Positions 51,801-63,036 are shown, counted from the stretch's first letter. The stretch: 64,000 nt of DNA from Cucumis sativus (GCF_000004075.3 NC_026660.2:17999837-18063836); one strand, 5' to 3'. Notes: a model not told the origin generated them from the letters alone. Numbers and translations are program-made.

Positions 51801-54440
51801 CTAAATACACAATTGTAACGAAATTCTTAGTGTTGTGGCATTTAGCAATGTTGAATCCCTATTCATTTATGCGTGAAATTGAAGAGAATGAATCAACATA
51901 CGTCTTTGAGAACAATAAAGGGTAAATGATAGAAAAATTAAACAGGGTTTCATGACAGATTAGTGTGATATAACGAGTAAAGATTCAAAAACCAGCAGAG
52001 GCTGTCTTATGGGCTGAATGATACTCAGAGTAACAAAATTGGGAAAAAGATAAAAACAAGAAGTTCTAGAAAACTATACCCACCTTGAATTATCATTTCT
52101 AACAGTCCTTGCATTACCAAATGCTTCCAGTAAAGGATTTGACTGCATGAGACAAAAATTGAACATGTTGATACTATAAGAAATAGCTAACAAAGTCGTA
52201 TCACTACTGTATGATGAAGATAGCAAACTTAGTGCAGCGCAACTACATCAAAACCTAGATTTTTAACATAAATGTGTTTTCATACTTTTGGTATCGTAAG
52301 CTAAATAAAACTTTGCCTCTGAAAAAAATAAACAAGGTAACATTATTGTGTTCACATATAAATCTTAACCAAAATGGTACAGCGTAGAATTGGGCTGGCA
52401 GAAAGTGACCCTTACTTCAAGAACTTGTTGTTCAACAGTTCTGTTATCACCTGACGCTCGACCTCCAACAAATGTAAGATATTGCATAATCAATTTTGTT
52501 GTCTCAGTTTTCCCTGCCCCACTCTCTCCACTGACCAATATAGACTGGCTTCGCCCCTCACTAATCATTGCTCTGAAAAATGAAAGAAAATAAATGAGGG
52601 CCCCATTACTGCTCCATCATGTGAAAATTGTACAGAAGATGCACTAGCAACTGCAAACTCATATAAATGTAATCCGGGTATCCATTAAAACTTCGCTTAC
52701 CTATATGATGCATCAGCAACGGCAAAAACATGAGGGCTCAGTTCCCCAAAAGGTGCTCCCTTGTACTGCTCCATCATGTGAACATTGTATAGATGGGGAA
52801 GCTTTGTGAATGGATTAACAGCAATCAAAATGCTACCAGTGTATGTCTAACAGAAAACAAAAGGCAACAAACATGAATATGTAAGTTCACAAAAAATTTT
52901 ATAGTGATGCCTAAATTATTAACGAAAACAAGGCATCTGAACAACTAAATGGCAGATAGAGTAATTTATCCAGAGGATACATTCTGCCATGATTTTGATT
53001 AACAAGTCTCAATCATATTGATGATGTTATAAACCCTACAATGAGCAGATATTTGGAGGGGGAAAAAAAACTTCCTTTCACTTTTAGGCTTTCCTGCCCT
53101 TTCAATATGATTCTTGCCTTAAACACCAAGATCAAGTAGGGCCTGACGTGTACGGCCAATTTCTAACCAAAACCAAAAACTGAGAGGATTCAAGTATAGA
53201 GTCCTACATTTGAAAATTTAAAATAATAGTCGCTGCTCAATCATGGTGTGATACTAAGAGACAGAGCTGTATAAATGAATTTACTAAATGTCAAGTATTT
53301 CAACGGTTGTGTCCTAAGAAGCATAGATATGAATACAAAACATGGATATAACACAACATGGACACGGTGACATGCAATATTTTAGAACTCTAGAACATGA
53401 CACAACAGTGACACGTTCACTAAAATATACACTTTTATACTAAAAGAAAATTCAAAGTCAATGGGTTGATGCATTTATATGTTTAAAAAGTTAGCTTGAT
53501 GGATTTCACATTGAAAAGTTACATATGTGTCTTTTGAGCCTACTGTTCTACGTATGTCTAACACAGTTGTAGACTAACAAATGTTCAATGCGTGTCCAAC
53601 AAGAGTTGAAGTCATGTCAAACATGTGCACACTATGCTAGCCAAACTAAAGTGCCCAAGCTTCTTAGGTCATGTGCACTTAGCAACTAAGCTATCCATGC
53701 CAACAAAGTAAAACTATCCCCATAGATAAGACCTACTTACATAGGTATACAATGCTTGTTATACTCAAGCACTGACAACATACCATTTAAAAATCCCAGA
53801 GATGCTAATTTGTGGTCTAGTCATCAAATAAAAACAGAAATAGAACCCACAGGCCAGGCACGAGACTGCAGAGACAAAATACTCAAACAACCCCCATTTT
53901 CCAATCCTTTATGACCATTACTCCTTGTGATAAAAATAAGTAAGTTAACTTACCGTAAATAAATGATAGTTAAATACACATTTAACCATAATTAAGCCTC
54001 TTAAAGCCAAAATTCATACTAATTACTAATTTATCCACCCATCAATCAAAGTACTGCTCAACTACATCTTACATATATGTCATTAAGAGAATATCTTCTT
54101 TGAAGATTATAAAGCACTCCAGGCTCATTCAAATAGGTCAACTTGGTCATATCATCCACTCCACCATGATCATCCTCATCCGCATCCCTCGGCAACAGCT
54201 TCTCAGGAAGAGCCAACACCTACAGGTTGAAAAAACATACAACACAATCAAGAACACCGTTTCCTATCGCTTCAAAATTTTGAAAACCCCTCCAATAAAA
54301 CGATGGGGGAAGTGTATCACCTTCTTTCCAGTAGCAGTTGAAACTCGAACTTGTTTAGCAACGAAGTCGAGGACTTCAGCCGCCACCCAAGCAAAATCTC
54401 TATCCTCCACCCAAACCTTAGAGCCCTTGCGTAGGCTCAT
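25197..54440 (-). CDS. XI-J: Class XI myosin heavy chain, XI-J type, 1,515 aa, 38 coding exons
   Basis: Plant myosin XI motors move organelles and vesicles along actin and drive cytoplasmic streaming. The ATG at 54440 gives [20 protein letters not shown]; the stop is at 25197-25199. All 38 exons were joined in frame (4,548 nt). Order: SH3-like N-terminus; motor with P-loop GESGAGKT (153-160), switch I NDNSSRFGK (206-214), switch [10 protein letters not shown] (428-435) and actin-binding [12 protein letters not shown]; neck with six IQ motifs (about 735-876); coiled coil (about 877-1070); tail with DIL domain (about 1220-1490). Wording matches Arabidopsis XI-J more than XI-K, XI-1 or XI-2 (from memory). 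Every junction is GT-AG except intron 36, which is GC-AG. The gene spans 29 kb because its introns carry many retroelement insertions. No frame-breaking change was seen, so it should be functional. Exon coordinates are in the four block entries below. Confidence 0.96.
28104..28795 (+). mobile_element. 5'-truncated LINE tail in XI-J intron 29, with 15-bp target duplication
   Basis: The insert 28119-28780 is flanked by identical TTTAAGATAAAGCCA at 28104-28118 and 28781-28795. It ends in an A-rich tail before the right copy, so it is a retroposon in plus orientation, antisense to myosin. It carries the end of a reverse-transcriptase ORF2 ([28 protein letters not shown]), typical of the zf-RVT tail of plant L1-like LINEs, followed by about 300 bp of 3' UTR. 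Confidence 0.85.
30725..30824. repeat. Imperfect 54-bp tandem duplication in XI-J intron 23
   Basis: Two adjacent copies start at 30725 and 30779, both beginning TATCTCCA(T/C)GAAGTTC and containing AACAAGTTATATCT. The second copy lacks a CT and ends early. Confidence 0.8.
31385..31440. repeat. Purine (GGGGAGA)n tract in XI-J intron 23
   Basis: This is a simple repeat of GGGGAGAG-type words on the plus strand, CT-rich in the sense of the myosin transcript. Confidence 0.8.
32150..32295. mobile_element. Decayed MITE relic in XI-J intron 23
   Basis: AAAAATAGAAAAATTGACAAAATATTTAC at the left and GTAAATAGTTTG with CTATTTTTC at the right form diverged inverted termini like those of the MITE at 46735-46929 (inverted words shortened here). 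No target duplication was resolved. Confidence 0.5.
32577..32715. repeat. GC-rich low-copy-looking block of unknown origin in XI-J intron 23
   Basis: Words such as CTCCCGGTGAGG, AATTCCTTGCGGGAAATT (imperfectly palindromic) and TCCCCCCGCCTCACC stand out from the AT-rich intron. This resembles a dispersed repeat I associate with cucurbit genomes, but the assignment is uncertain. Confidence 0.3.
35040..35345 (+). mobile_element. Decayed LINE ORF2 fragment in XI-J intron 20
   Basis: Plus-strand translation gives [20 protein letters not shown] and [13 protein letters not shown], the region between reverse transcriptase and zf-RVT of L1-like LINEs, then continues with stops and frame changes. Ends are not resolved. 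Confidence 0.6.
35489..35552. repeat. Perfect 32-bp tandem duplication in XI-J intron 20
   Basis: The copies 35489-35520 and 35521-35552 are identical (AAGCATAATACAAGAC...). Lack of divergence points to a recent slippage or repair event. Confidence 0.9.
38930..39315 (-). mobile_element. Probable solo LTR (Copia-like) in XI-J intron 17
   Basis: Read on the minus strand the block shows repeated CTGTTATT/CTGTTAGT words, a TATA-like CTATAAATCATC, then GATTCTTGAATAAAAG (a polyadenylation-like signal), the order of an LTR promoter and R region. No internal gag-pol is present. The ends were not defined. Confidence 0.5.
40565..40640. repeat. GA microsatellite in XI-J intron 16
   Basis: AGAGAGAGAGAGAAAG at about 40570 and a longer GA run at about 40615-40636, on the plus strand. 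Confidence 0.85.
40910..41501 (+). mobile_element. 5'-truncated LINE copy in XI-J intron 16, ORF disrupted
   Basis: This copy aligns with the last 590 bp of the LINE at 47217-48814, from [15 protein letters not shown] through [18 protein letters not shown] to the shared 3' end ATGAATATGTTTCTTATC and an A tail (41494-41501). A premature TAA after SIIF and several changes show it is older than the 47-kb copy. Orientation is antisense to myosin. A target duplication was not found. Confidence 0.85.
42821..42959 (-). mobile_element. Au-like SINE fragment in XI-J intron 15
   Basis: Minus-strand sequence reads ATCCATGGTGGCTACCTACC, TTAATATCCTCCAAGTTTCC, GAATGTTGTAGGGTC, GAGGTGTGCGTAGGCTGGC and ends GATATCCAAAAG. 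This follows the body and 3' end of the Au SINE family of flowering plants as I remember it. The tRNA-like head with the pol III boxes is missing, so the copy is 5'-truncated. Confidence 0.65.
43870..44130. mobile_element. Possible decayed MITE relic in XI-J intron 12
   Basis: The block holds short inverted words (GGTCTATCAAGTAGG, AAGTGATAGACC, CTATAGGTGATGG) like the interior of the MITE family at 46735-46929. Ends are unclear. Confidence 0.3.
46735..46929. mobile_element. MITE with 33-bp perfect internal hairpin, in XI-J intron 8
   Basis: Flanks carry TATATTGA at 46727-46734 and 46930-46937 (nine bases if A is included), an 8-9-bp target duplication as left by hAT or Mutator elements. Termini AGGGGAATTGTCAAAAATAG and (reverse complement of the right end) AGGGCATCTTTAAAAATAG are related inverted repeats. 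The centre is a perfect inverted repeat, 46817-46849 against 46852-46884. There is no coding capacity. Confidence 0.8.
47217..48716 (+). pseudogene. LINE ORF2 C-terminal part: end of reverse transcriptase plus zf-RVT domain, no stop for 499 codons
   Basis: The frame is open from the insertion junction ([20 protein letters not shown]) through [18 protein letters not shown] (end of the reverse-transcriptase domain) and RKFVWTGGS to the zf-RVT region [38 protein letters not shown] (Cys/His zinc-ribbon residues) and a TAA at 48714-48716. The catalytic core of the polymerase and the endonuclease are absent, so it cannot move on its own. The lack of any stop or frameshift shows a recent insertion. 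Not a host gene. Confidence 0.9.
47217..48814 (+). mobile_element. Young 5'-truncated L1-like LINE in XI-J intron 8, 14-bp target duplication
   Basis: The element is flanked by AATTCATAAACCTT at 47203-47216 and 48815-48828 and ends in a pure A tail (48803-48816, the last bases shared with the duplication). It starts abruptly in the middle of ORF2, the mark of incomplete reverse transcription. After the stop, a 100-bp 3' UTR ends CTCTTATC before the A tail. It lies antisense to myosin. Confidence 0.93.
51052..51790 (-). mobile_element. Decayed LINE tail in XI-J intron 5, same strand as myosin
   Basis: Minus-strand translation in shifting frames gives [20 protein letters not shown] and [18 protein letters not shown], the zf-RVT region of an L1-like LINE, followed by an A tail (T run at 51052-51058 on the plus strand). 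Frames are broken by several stops. It belongs to a different subfamily from the 40.9- and 47.2-kb copies. No target duplication was found. Confidence 0.8.
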
Positions 54441-54708
54441 TTTGGGTCAGCTAAAGCGAAACCGTGAGCAGAAAGAAAGCAAAATCAACAGGTTTGAAAC
54501 AAAGGAAAACTGAAATTGAAACCCTAAGAACAGAGAATGGACAAGACAGAGACAGAGGCAGAGAAGAAATGGACTTGCAGAGGCATTGTTTTTGGAGAAA
54601 CTTTTGGGTTCCCGCTCTAACAGGTGTACACTTGAGTTTCTCAAAACAAAACAAACAATGTTAATAAACCCAGAAAAATAAAGAATTTAATTGTGAAACT
54701 GGGCGAGA

Positions 54709-54716
54709 TATTTATA
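54709..54716 (-). promoter_or_regulatory. TATA box (TATAAATA) of the myosin XI-J gene
   Basis: On the minus strand GCTATAAATATCTCGCCC lies about 270 bp upstream of the ATG, followed by a moderately GC, CT-rich leader. A perfect TATA core at this distance suits a 5' UTR of about 240 nt. Confidence 0.55.
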
Positions 54717-57700
54717 GCGTAATCGACACGTCACCCTCTACTGCTCTCCCAGTACACATAGCCTTTGATTTTTTTCTCTTTTTTTTTTTCTTTTTCTCAA
54801 CGTCTCCTTTCAATTTTCTATCTTCCGTTGAGAAATTTATTTCCATTTAATTACTTCAAAACGACTCGTTTTGGATGCCACCACGCGCTACGTGGGAGCG
54901 TCCTCCCCGCCAAACTGACCTTTACGTAAAGTTGATTTTGAAATTTTGAAATTTTGAAAATAATTCTATTTCTACTTTTTCAACCTACTTCCATACCACA
55001 CCACACCACACCACACCACCGTCGAACAATCTGTCTCATTCTCAACCATTATCTTTTTTTTTTTTTTTTTTTGCATATATTGGAGCATCGGCCACCACGC
55101 AAACCTATGAATTTCAATGTGGAATGGGTTACATAATATTACCATTCAATTTAGAAAAATAATTTTTGTCAGTGCACATTAAAACATTCTCTACAACTTC
55201 AAAGTTTCAATTCTCCTTGAGCTGGTTTATAACTTTCCTTTTTCTTTGTTTAAAATTTGTTAAATAGCAAGTAATTTATAAGGAAATTGTAAAATAAAAA
55301 AAGATAAAAGGAAAAGGGATGTTCACAAAAATAGCAAAAAAAAAATTATGATAGTAAAATCCTTATCACTACATTTCTTAAATTGTAAAAGTAACAAACT
55401 TAAAAGTAGATAGCTTTGTGATAGTCTTGTTATATATCTAGTTATTTGTCATATTTATAATATGTAAAAAGTATGTGTTGTAGGCTGGTTTTTTTCTATA
55501 TTTTTTTCTTATCAAATGTAGTTTTTCAAGGAAATAATTGTAAAAAATAAAACATTTGACCAAATATTTACACCTCGTATAAAAATTGAGTGTAATCAAA
55601 TTTATCTTCTAATAGTTATGTTATACGTAGTGTAAATAATTTATAAAGTTTTTTAACTTTTCCAAAAAAACAAACGATAAAATTGATAAAATATTTACAA
55701 TTTTTTATATATTAATTTTTTTTTTTGTCTTTTATTGATTTTTTTTAAGGAGTGTAAAATAGTTTTTTTTTTTTTTTTTTTTTGTTATTTTAAAAAACTC
55801 ATAGTTTATGAGAATATAGTGTATGAATCTGTTTTTCCATTTTATAACGTAAATGTTGCTATGTAATAAAAACATTAAAACAAATGAGTATGGAGATTAA
55901 GTACAATGCATTAATGAAAACAGGACATTTAAAATACATAGATTAAAAGCAAACAACTCCAATGTAGATAAACCGAAAAGGTGTTTTGATATATTAAAGT
56001 AGTATGGCCTATCTCTTTTAAGAGGTTTGTGATGTTTAGTGTATTGTTTATCAAACTAGGTTTAGATGGGTGGTATGAATTATGATTATAAATTTGTTTT
56101 TGAGAAAATATGTATTTTAAAAATCATATAGATGTGAATAAATCTGTTGTTATTTTCAGCCACTTGTCTTGTTAAAGAGGTGTATTAAATACTTATATTT
56201 TGACACCTATTGCTTTTAATTGTTCTTTGTTACCAAGTTACCTATTGGGTGGTTTGTCCATTATCGTTGTGGCTAACAAATGGATGAAATTGTTTGTTTT
56301 TGTTTTAAAGAACTTTGCCTATCAACAAAGAAAAAACCTTTTCAACTTCTCGCTACATGTATTTGGTTATTGGTTTTATAAACTAGTGGAATTAAAAATT
56401 TAATCAGTATTTCTATTTTTTTCAACGCGTGATTCACAATATGAGTTGAGTGAGGTTTTGTTTGAGATTGTTGTAGCTTTTAAAATAATTGTTATCAACT
56501 TTATTTTTTTAAAAATCCGTTGGGAAGAAAGTAAAATAATGTGTGACAAAATTTATTTTTGAATTAAAAAAAGAGTTATTGGATAAATTTAACACTAATT
56601 TGATATAATTAAATTACGTAAACCAAAATATAATTATCGTTTTAATTATTTCCACGTTAAGTGAGCTATCATTTATATAAAATAAAAACTTAATTTTATT
56701 AAATTAATATTGATATATTTTACTGTGTTATTTGAATAATTTTATTAGTTTACTTTCAAGAACAGTAAAATAAATTAAAATATTAATCTGTTAAAATTAA
56801 AATATAGATTATATCACTAATAAAAATTGAGATTTCAATACCTGAATATCGTTAATAAAAGCATATAATATTTTATCAAATTTGTTGTTGTTAATAATTT
56901 TTCTTTAATATTTTACTATTTTTTAAAATTGAAATATAAAAATAAACATTTTATTCCTATTTTACCATAAATTTATAACCATTTTAAATCATCAAGGGTC
57001 AACAGCTACCTCACACCACTACCTACATTTTTTTTATTCTTTTTATCACCTGCCTTTTATTTGAGTTTTATATCGGTAAAATTGTCATTTTTAAAAATAG
57101 TAAAATAAATTAAAATATTACAATCTATTATAAAATTTTAGATTTAATAAATGATAGTTTTTTATTATTATAGCATAGTGATAAATTTACTATAAATTTG
57201 TAAATATTTTGTCAATTTTGCTATTTTTGAAAAATTCTTTTAATAAAAATTATTTATAATTATTAATTATCATTAAATGTAATAAAACGTGAGGAAGCAT
57301 ACAATATAAAATGGTTTTATATTTTTTTTTAACAAAACCACTCTATAATTATCATTGTCTAGTTTTAGTTTTGTAGAGAGAATCTAAAAATAAGAACAAA
57401 AATTTAACTATGAATGTGAGTAAATTAGAAAAATGTTTGAAATATCATACGGATATGGCAGATGTTAAGTACAGATTTATTTAAATGGTTTAAAAATTAA
57501 AAGATGTTAAGTAAAGCTGAATTATTCTAAACGTTGAAGGTTAGTCATTTACATCTACATCTATAACATATAAAAAGCAATGATAAAAAAAAAAAAAGCT
57601 GCTTAGATAAGTTTGTTCCTTTACATTTTAATCAATCACATTTATATCATTTTTCTAATTTTAAATAATTAAACAATTTACAATTTAAATTTAAAACTTT

Positions 57701-59157
57701 ATTAAGTACGTATAATGGAATATTTTGAGTAATAGTTGACCATAAACTTAGATCTAGTTTTAATTGGAATAAAAAAACGACTTAATAATTAATTGAGTCA
57801 CAATCTAACATACAAAAATACAGTATTATTCAAATGAAGATTTCAATTCTCTATAATAAAAAAATAACGATTATTTTTTCGTATGTTCATTATAATTTAT
57901 ATTTTCTTAATAATTCGATGGTTCATATTGCTTTTTGTCTGAATACATAACTTCACTTTCTTAAACTTTTAGTTTAATAAAAAAGAATAAGAAGCATGAT
58001 TTTAATTTAATTATTTTGTTCACTTTCTGAATATAGTATAAAAAAGCTATAATTAATAAAGCTTGAAGTTTTGCTAAGAAGGTCACGATGAAAGATACGA
58101 CTATTCATAAATTTTATGAACTTTTTATGGTTGTTACATTTATTATAATATGTTCAAAGTATTAAAATATGTGTTTTATAAGTGAGATGGGTTCAAAATA
58201 ACACTATATTCAAAATGTTATTGGACAAAATCCAAAAAGGAAAAACATTATTTTATTCCACAATCTCCACATAACCTTAATATATAAATGAATAGATAAA
58301 TTGTGAATAATTAGTTTTAAAAAATTAACAAAGGTTATGAAATTATAACACTTTTTTTATTCCACTTTAAATTTTCCAATAATTATTTGAAATGGAAAAC
58401 TTGATAAGTTATTTAAATTACTCACTTCAATAATTTTGAAATGAAGTTTTTATGGTGAATATGGATGCAAAAGCAACTTAACATACTTAAAAGGTAAAAG
58501 TTATTTAAAACTGTAAATTAAAAAAGTTAATTAATAGACATGAGAATGTTAAGAAATGACTAAATAAAAATGTGAAAAGGAAAAAAAAAAAGCATGCAGT
58601 TCTTAATGTATAAAATATTTTAACTTAATTAATTCCTTAAATACGTGTTTTAATATTTGTCAAACTTTTGATAATTAAAAAAGATTATCAAAATACTTAG
58701 TATATTAGCATATATGTCATTTAAAATAATAATAACAACAAATAAAAGTTGTACTAATTATTTTAAAAAATGGACCAAATTCATTTACACCAATCATTGT
58801 GTTACATAGCATCTCCAATTTTAATATCTATTTGAAGATTAAATGTTAATTGAATTGATAAAAAATACAACGCACGTGGTAATGAACCATTAATTTAAAA
58901 AGTGATTTAGTTAATCATCTAACCATTTGATTTACCATTAAAGAATCCCAAACGGAGCCTAAATGAACTCACACTGCCCTCGTGTATTGGGTTTGGGCTA
59001 GTCGAGTGGATCAGAATTTCCCGTAGCTTCGAAACCACAGTGTGACTTTCGTCCGAGAGAGAGAGAGAGCTCTGGTGTTCGCTTCTCCGTCTCTCTCTTC
59101 AATCCATTATCCTCTTCGTCTTCCTCAGCTGCCTCTCTCCGACACGAGCAAACCAAG
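54717..59157. other. 4.4-kb AT-rich intergenic DNA with repeat relics
   Basis: A CCACA repeat lies at about 54993-55020 and poly-T runs near 55052-55071 and 55763-55782. The parts 55320-55800 and 57070-57235 contain diverged pieces of the 46.7-kb MITE family (AAAATAG, ATTTTGTCAATTTTGC). I recognise no gene. The last 150 bases (GAGAGAGAGAGAG, CTCTCTCTTC) look like the 5' UTR of the next gene. Confidence 0.45.
57070..57235. mobile_element. Decayed MITE copy
   Basis: Left end ATTTTTAAAAATAGTAAAAT and right end GTCAATTTTGCTATTTTTG are diverged inverted termini of the same family as 46735-46929. The interior keeps TAAATGATAG words. Confidence 0.5.
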
Positions 59158-61214
59158 ATGACTCCACACGACTCGTCACTTCAAAACCCTAAACAAACTT
59201 CTACAGCTTTCAACTTCTTTCCAAATTGCATTTCCTCGTTCTCACCCGCATTTTCTCAAACACCTTCTGGACCATCCAGAAGAAGGCAACTCGAATTCGC
59301 CCCTCCATGTAATTTTCTTCGCCACCTCCATGAGTCTTTCGCGTCAACTACTGAAAGCTGCATCAGACTCTTTCATTCATTGGCCTCTGAGAATCCATTT
59401 CTGCATAAATTGCTCTCGTTGCCTTCTGAGTTCCACCGTTTTCGTTATCAGGTTGCTAACTGCGACTGTATCTTGGACGTCCATCCGTTTGTTTAGTTTG
59501 ATATTCAGCTAGAATATGACATCGGGGTTTTCGGTTTTCTAATCTCTGAAGTACTTTGTGTTGAATTCTTTTTTTTTTTTCAGATCCACGGTATGAACTC
59601 CATGAATTTTCGAGCTCTCTCTAGTCATAATTTTGCTGCAGTTTTGCCGGGAGATTCTATGGCAGGACTTGTAGTAGCAAATGGCATTCAGAATTTCTTG
59701 AGCCTTTACAATACACTCTTGGTCGTCAGGCTTGTTTTGACTTGGTTTCCGAATACGCCTCCCGCCATTGTCAGTCCACTAAGGTAACTTTCATTTATTT
59801 TTTACATTAACATTGAACAAAAAAGTAGAAAGAAGAAGACTTTGTCACTTGGGTTGATTGTGAGCCTAGAATGAGATTTCTGAACTGAACATAGTATCAA
59901 GCTTTTGTATCCTTGTAGCTTGAAAGTGGGAAACATCTATATTGGGTGTGACCATTGTGATTTAGAAGTTGGAAGTTGAGACTGTCTGATCCAACTCACT
60001 CAAATTCACATATCAAAAGCTACTGATTCCGTCAAATGTTATATTTGGCATAAGAAACAGATCTTAAAACTTCTGTCAAACAAGTATTTTGGACAAAAAG
60101 AAGCCAAGAACATTTTTTTTTATAAAAAAAATTGTAGTGAAAAAAGAAAAAAGAAAAAAGAAGAGGGTACCATATTGATGAATGAAGCAGTAAGATTACA
60201 ATCTATTGGTGAGTTACAAGCTACAACAAAGTTTTCCAACTTGAGATTGTTTTACACTAAAGAAAAGCAGTCAAAAGAGGAAGTATCTTTTAAAGGCAGT
60301 CATTCATTTCACCACAAAGCAGCTAGAAAAAAGTAAGAAAGACAGCCAACCATAAAACTTGTTTAGTACTACCAAAAGGGATGATCAACCAAAACTGAAG
60401 CGATAATTTTGAAAACGTTATGAGGAAATGTTTATGACCAGCCAAAAGCCTCTAAAACAATTAGCTAAAAATTAGGAAATGTTTTCTTAAATATTAATAT
60501 TCAATAATTAGTTTCGAAGAGTCTCCTTGGCATATTTTTTTGCTTAACCTTTTTTACTAATACTTCTCTATGCATGTTTGGAAGTTGGAGCGATTGTTTA
60601 AATGCATAAGAAGTATAAAAGATGTGTTTTTTTAGCACATCAATGTCACTTTAAGCAGACACCAAACATATTTTTCTGTTTTTTTTTGTCTTTGTGATTG
60701 AAGAGTGCATTGATCCAATGAGTGCACTCAAGTACTATTATTCATATTACTCGGAAACAAATATAACTAAATTGTAATATTTTTTAGTACAACAATTTAG
60801 GTGCTATGGTTGAGGTGCCTTTCCTAGTTTATCTTAGATTCCCAAACCATACACACAAAAAAATTAAGAACTTGAAACAATATATACGTAAAAGAAGTTG
60901 CAATGTAAAATTTGGTGCTAACTGTCATGGTTTGTCTCTGTTTCAGCACGTTATGCGACCCATATTTGAACATATTTCGTGGGATTATTCCACCTCTTGG
61001 AGGGACACTTGATTTATCTCCAATATTGGCATTCTTGGTCTTAAACGCCTTTACCAGCACTGCCGCTGCACTTCCTGCTGAACTTCCAGCCCCAAATTCG
61101 TCTCTTGCAAATCCTAATCCTTTAAAAGGCTCTGTTGATCTTACATCATCACAAAAGAAATGGATGAAAAGGCTGCAGGGAAGTGAAAAGAACAATGCCG
61201 ATGCCTCTCAATAG
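59158..61214 (+). CDS. YLMG2: YlmG/YGGT-family plastid membrane protein (YlmG homolog 2-like), 253 aa
   Basis: YlmG proteins are small membrane proteins of plastids and cyanobacteria, linked to nucleoid distribution and thylakoid or envelope function. Exons are 59158-59451, 59584-59783 and 60947-61214 (762 nt). The first ATG gives MTPHDSSLQNPKQTSTAFNF, a Ser/Thr-rich leader with few acids that could be a transit peptide. The conserved part begins at FAAVLPGDSMAGLVVANGI, a first membrane segment FLSLYNTLLVVRLVLTWFP, then LCDPYLNIFRGIIPPLGG with the family motif, and a second membrane segment SPILAFLVLNAFTSTAAALP. Exon 2 ends CCACTAAG and exon 3 restores S-T-L. The C-terminus is charged (SSQKKWMKRLQG). 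The family is sure; the paralogue (2 rather than 1-1 or 1-2) is from memory. Confidence 0.88.
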
Positions 61215-62822
61215 CCTATAATTCAGGTTTGTATCCGTTGATTGAGCTCAATTTATTTGAAATTATGACACTCTTTCATCCTTGTATTCTGTCTATTGTA
61301 AAGTGCGGTTGATGGGATTATTACTTTGAGTTTGTGCCAATTTTCTTGATTGTGTACACTGTAAATCTTGTAGTTCAGTCAAATTGGTGAGATCGCTAAT
61401 CTTCCATCTCAATCAAGACATGTAAATTTTATATTTAATAGATTTTCAAGACTTTTTGTCAGACCCTCTGATTTTTTTCGAATTTCTAATTAATTCCTTT
61501 GCCTTGTTTGAATTGTATTATTTACTTATGTATTGGGGGTTTGTTTTTATCTGGAATTCATGTCTGTTTCTCCCCAATTTATGGGTTATGGTTTTCAACT
61601 ATTTTAGGAAAACATTTCATTTTTTAGTCAAATTAAAAAAAAGCAAGATAATGCTTTTGATAATTGTCTTGCTTGGTATTTCTTTTCTATATTTAGGCTT
61701 TATTTGATAATTATGTTGTTTTTTGTTTTCTAATGTTGAGCTCATAAATATTAAACATTATTTCTATTCCCAAATTTCTTCACTTATCGGTTTAAAAAAT
61801 CAGACCAAAATTTGAAAACAATATAAAGTATCTTTTAAAACTTTTTTATGTTTTTTAAATTTTGTCAATGATTCAAACATTGAAGTCAAGAACTATATAA
61901 ATTACGATAAAAATGAAGTGAAAATATGTTTAATTTTAAAAACAAAAAATAAAATGCAAGATCGTTTATATTCGTATGAGATTGTTTAAATTGGGGAAAG
62001 ATCGTTTAGACTTGGTACAATATCATTTAAACTTAGTTGTTTAGACTTAAAAGAAGTTGGATATGAGATTGTTTAGACAGATACAAAATCATTTTTTGAT
62101 GATCGATTATTGCGGATATTGTTGTTATTTTGCGTTATTCATTCTTTTCATTTTCAAAATTGCTTAGTATAAATATTTTCGCACATGTTTTATTTTTTTT
62201 AAAAATACTTAAATTTGTAACAATTTAAAATTTCTATATAAATACTATTATGTTCATGTTATATTTAAGTGTATTTTATTAATCAATATAATGAAACGTT
62301 TTGTTTGTTGTGTTTGAAAGATCTTTACGAATTTTGCTGGTTAAAATAACATATCTCTGGGGTGATGGAGATCCAAGATCACATAAACCACCTCCCACTT
62401 TTTGCAATATTTAAATTCATTTTATAGAATACACAAATAAGGCAATATTTTATTTTATTTAATAAGAAGAATTTCATATAAAAATTAGGACAAATAGGGT
62501 GATGTAGTTTTTTTATTAATTTAAATCTTAAACTTTAAAAGTTGTATCAATTTAAATTTAAATTTCTTATAAGTGTATAAATTTAAACCTCGAGTTTTAA
62601 CAAATATGTCAATTTAAACTCTAAACTTTTATACTAAATAATTTAGATTATTACAATTATATAAGTTCAAAATTTAAATTGATAGTATACCAACTATCAT
62701 ATTTAACTGAAAAATTTATGGTTTAAATTTATATAATTATTATTCAGGTATACAATTTTGTGGTTAAAAATTATATATTTTTTAAAGTAAAAAATAGAAT
62801 AAAACGAGAATTTAACGCTAGG
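61215..62822. other. YLMG2-like 3' flank and AT-rich intergenic DNA
   Basis: About 200 bases of probable 3' UTR are followed by AT-rich DNA. At 61955-62100 the words GATCGTTTA, GATTGTTTA and ATCATTTA recur loosely, but no clear unit was found. No gene is recognised. Confidence 0.4.
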
Positions 62823-62829
62823 TATAAAA
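62823..62829 (+). promoter_or_regulatory. TATA box (TATAAAA) of the DWNN-domain gene
   Basis: CTAGGTATAAAAGGAAGG lies 208 bp before the ATG at 63037 and is followed by GC-richer DNA, consistent with a core promoter and a 5' UTR of about 180 nt. Confidence 0.55.
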
Positions 62830-63036
62830 GGAAGGTATATCGTACTACGGTACCACGAGTGTGACACCCGCGCAATTTTTATGATCATCGGCCATTACCG
62901 AATTGAACCCTAACTGCAACTGCAAGCTTGCCGGTTGGATTCAGATATAAGGAAAAATCTCTGCTTCTCTGAAAATTGAAATTCTCCAACTCTATAATGA
63001 TCTGAGTTTCTTCCGATCGATCAACGTGTTTCGTCC

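Larger units (their letters stand above)
38735..54440 (-). other. XI-J: XI-J motor-domain exons 1-18
   Basis: Exons in transcription order: 54321-54440, 54073-54219, 52701-52846, 52416-52572, 52084-52142, 50487-50643, 50152-50301, 49915-50051, 45739-45885, 45541-45642, 44518-44575, 44344-44445, 43541-43578, 43321-43447, 43047-43220, 42338-42469, 39869-39978, 38735-38795. Each length agrees with the codon count and phase of its neighbours. Landmarks: exon 4 P-loop, exons 5-6 switch I, exon 10 switch II (DIYGFE), exon 12 [17 protein letters not shown], exon 16 the actin-interface segment. Intron 8 (45886-49914, 4 kb) is the largest. Confidence 0.93.

Noticed and set aside
54100..54513. 137-codon plus-strand frame across myosin exons 1-2
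   Set aside because: It is antisense to two exons that encode the conserved myosin N-terminus.
60824..61195. 123-codon minus-strand frame over exon 3 of the YlmG gene
   Set aside because: Shadow of the coding exon; the plus strand has the YGGT motif and membrane segments.
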